A stretch of DNA of 50,586 nucleotides from a virus, in IMG/VR virus record IMGVR_UViG_3300025785_001206, positions 1-50,586 of that record. One strand, written 5' to 3'. Made by a program: the position numbers and the translations under genes. Positions 49,979-50,586 of the stretch are shown piece after piece. The notes under the pieces are model-generated. The model was not told the DNA's origin, did no database searches, and worked only from the letters and a program-made list of their open reading frames with translations. Numbering within the stretch: the first letter of the stretch is position 1; every line of letters starts with the position of its first letter.

Positions 49979-50586
49979 ACAAATTTTCTATTTTTGATTC
50001 CAATTCTTTTATCTTCTGTTCTAATTGTTGTATTTTCAAAGTGTGTACATCACTATAATTAACAGTTAATGGCATATCACCTACAACTAAATCACTACAA
50101 AGCTCTTTTACTTCTTGAGCAGAATAACCATATCTTACTTGTTTATCACCTCTCATTGTAAATTGAATTACGTTTAATGATGATAAATCAATGTTTGGAT
50201 TTCTTAAAATTATATTTTTTACTCTTATATCTGATGTTTCATAATAAGCTGTAGCATAAACACTACCCGTAACACTCAAATTTGTTCCATCAAATGTCAA
50301 ATTACTGTTAACTAAACCACTTGCTGTTGCATTTACATATGTAATGATGCCATTGTTGGTTGTTCCTGCTAAAGTTAAAAAACCACTTGTACCAGAAGAA
50401 CCATTTGCACCATTAGCTCCACTTGTTCCAGAAGAACCATTTGCACCATTAGCTCCACTTGTTCCAGAAGAACCATTTGCACCATTAGCTCCACTTGTTC
50501 CAGAAGAACCATTTGCACCATTAGTACCACTTGTTCCAGAAGAACCATTTGCACCATTAGTACCACTTGTTCCAGAAGAACCATTA
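49950..50586 (-). CDS. Collagen-like fibre with endosialidase-type chaperone domain (5' end beyond window)
   Basis: The reading frame is open to the right edge, so the N-terminus is missing. It begins in the window with a proline-free collagen-like repeat ([12 protein letters not shown] type), then a short beta segment ([38 protein letters not shown]), then the intramolecular chaperone of the peptidase S74 family: [50 protein letters not shown] and a C-terminal coiled coil ([20 protein letters not shown]). Such domains help fibre trimers fold and are then usually self-cleaved after a Ser at their start, here plausibly the Ser of TSDIR. It overlaps the next gene by 29 nt. Confidence 0.82.
   Translation of the reverse strand, partial: NGSSGTSGTNGANGSSGTSGTNGANGSSGTSGANGANGSSGTSGANGANGSSGTSGANGANGSSGTSGFLTLAGTTNNGIITYVNATASGLVNSNLTFDGTNLSVTGSVYATAYYETSDIRVKNIILRNPNIDLSSLNVIQFTMRGDKQVRYGYSAQEVKELCSDLVVGDMPLTVNYSDVHTLKIQQLEQKIKELESKIENLYGILDRINK
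50383..50586 (-). repeat. 36-bp near-identical tandem repeat (about 5.7 copies)
   Basis: Starts of the repeated CCACTTGT (plus strand) fall at 50383, 50419, 50455, 50491, 50527 and 50563, exactly 36 bp apart, each unit encoding 12 residues (Gly-Thr-Ser-Gly-Ala/Thr-Asn-Gly-Ala-Asn-Gly-Ser-Ser). Copies differ at only a few positions, far more uniform than the other collagen-like arrays, which suggests recent expansion. It continues past the right edge. Confidence 0.9.

Noticed and set aside
50383-50586. 36-bp repeats of CRISPR-like length
   Set aside because: There are no spacers; units are directly contiguous, in frame, and encode a Gly-X-Y protein repeat.
1-50586. tRNA genes, integrase, transposase or attachment sites
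   Set aside because: No cloverleaf-like sequence, site-specific recombinase, transposase or flanking direct repeat was recognised in the window.

Overview
This window looks like part of a large, AT-rich, tailed double-stranded DNA phage of the T4-like kind whose host is probably a bacterium of the phylum Bacteroidota (Flavobacterium-like). The phage reading rests on a two-subunit SbcC/SbcD (T4 gp46/gp47-type) recombination nuclease, a DnaG-type primase, a RuvC-like resolvase, a phage sigma factor, a ClpP-type protease and a very large set of modular virion fibre genes, nearly all on one strand. The host reading is an inference from SprB-type repeats, a histone-H1-like (Hc1) small protein, A-rich leaders instead of Shine-Dalgarno sequences, and a rhomboid-associated C-terminal motif that I associate with Bacteroidota. 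No tRNA, rRNA, CRISPR array, integrase or transposon was seen.

Layout, reading the minus strand from right to left. 50586-43666: virion genes, namely the end of a collagen-like fibre with an endosialidase-type (S74) chaperone, a protein with SprB-like repeats, two small paralogous Pro-Thr-linker proteins, and a 714-residue structural protein. 43623-35002: replication and recombination (RuvC-like resolvase, terminator and hairpin pair, primase, PD-(D/E)XK nuclease, SbcD, SbcC). Lodged between SbcD and SbcC is an apparent type II restriction-modification pair (HNH endonuclease and adenine or N4-cytosine methyltransferase). 34954-25346: ClpP, an anchored protein, the sigma factor, a membrane coiled-coil protein with a probable -1 frameshift site, a degenerate amidase-like protein, several short acidic or zinc-binding proteins, and the H1-like protein. 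24572-25365: the only plus-strand genes, a translationally coupled pair. 24484-22253: a NusG paralogue, a small protein, an AAA+ ATPase and a glutaredoxin, ended by a strong terminator.

22177-1: a 22-kb adhesin region. It has three collagen-like proteins (1101, 2251 and at least 1219 residues) built from proline-free Gly-Thr-Ser/Gly-Thr-Asp triplets interrupted by the same two small folded modules, and a tandem family of five genes that share an N-terminal domain but carry different C-terminal parts (L-type lectin; seven-bladed Asp-box propeller plus LamG; others unknown; two reduced to the N domain or less). A pirin and a small unknown protein lie between them.

Most fibre and structural genes, and a few others, have an ATTTAT-core motif (mostly TATTTATA on the coding strand) 3-60 nt before the start codon, whereas the replication/recombination and NusG-AAA-glutaredoxin genes do not. 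I propose it as the late promoter of this phage; notably it is the reverse complement of the T4 late -10 box. All functional calls are from reading the translated sequence by eye; no database search was possible.
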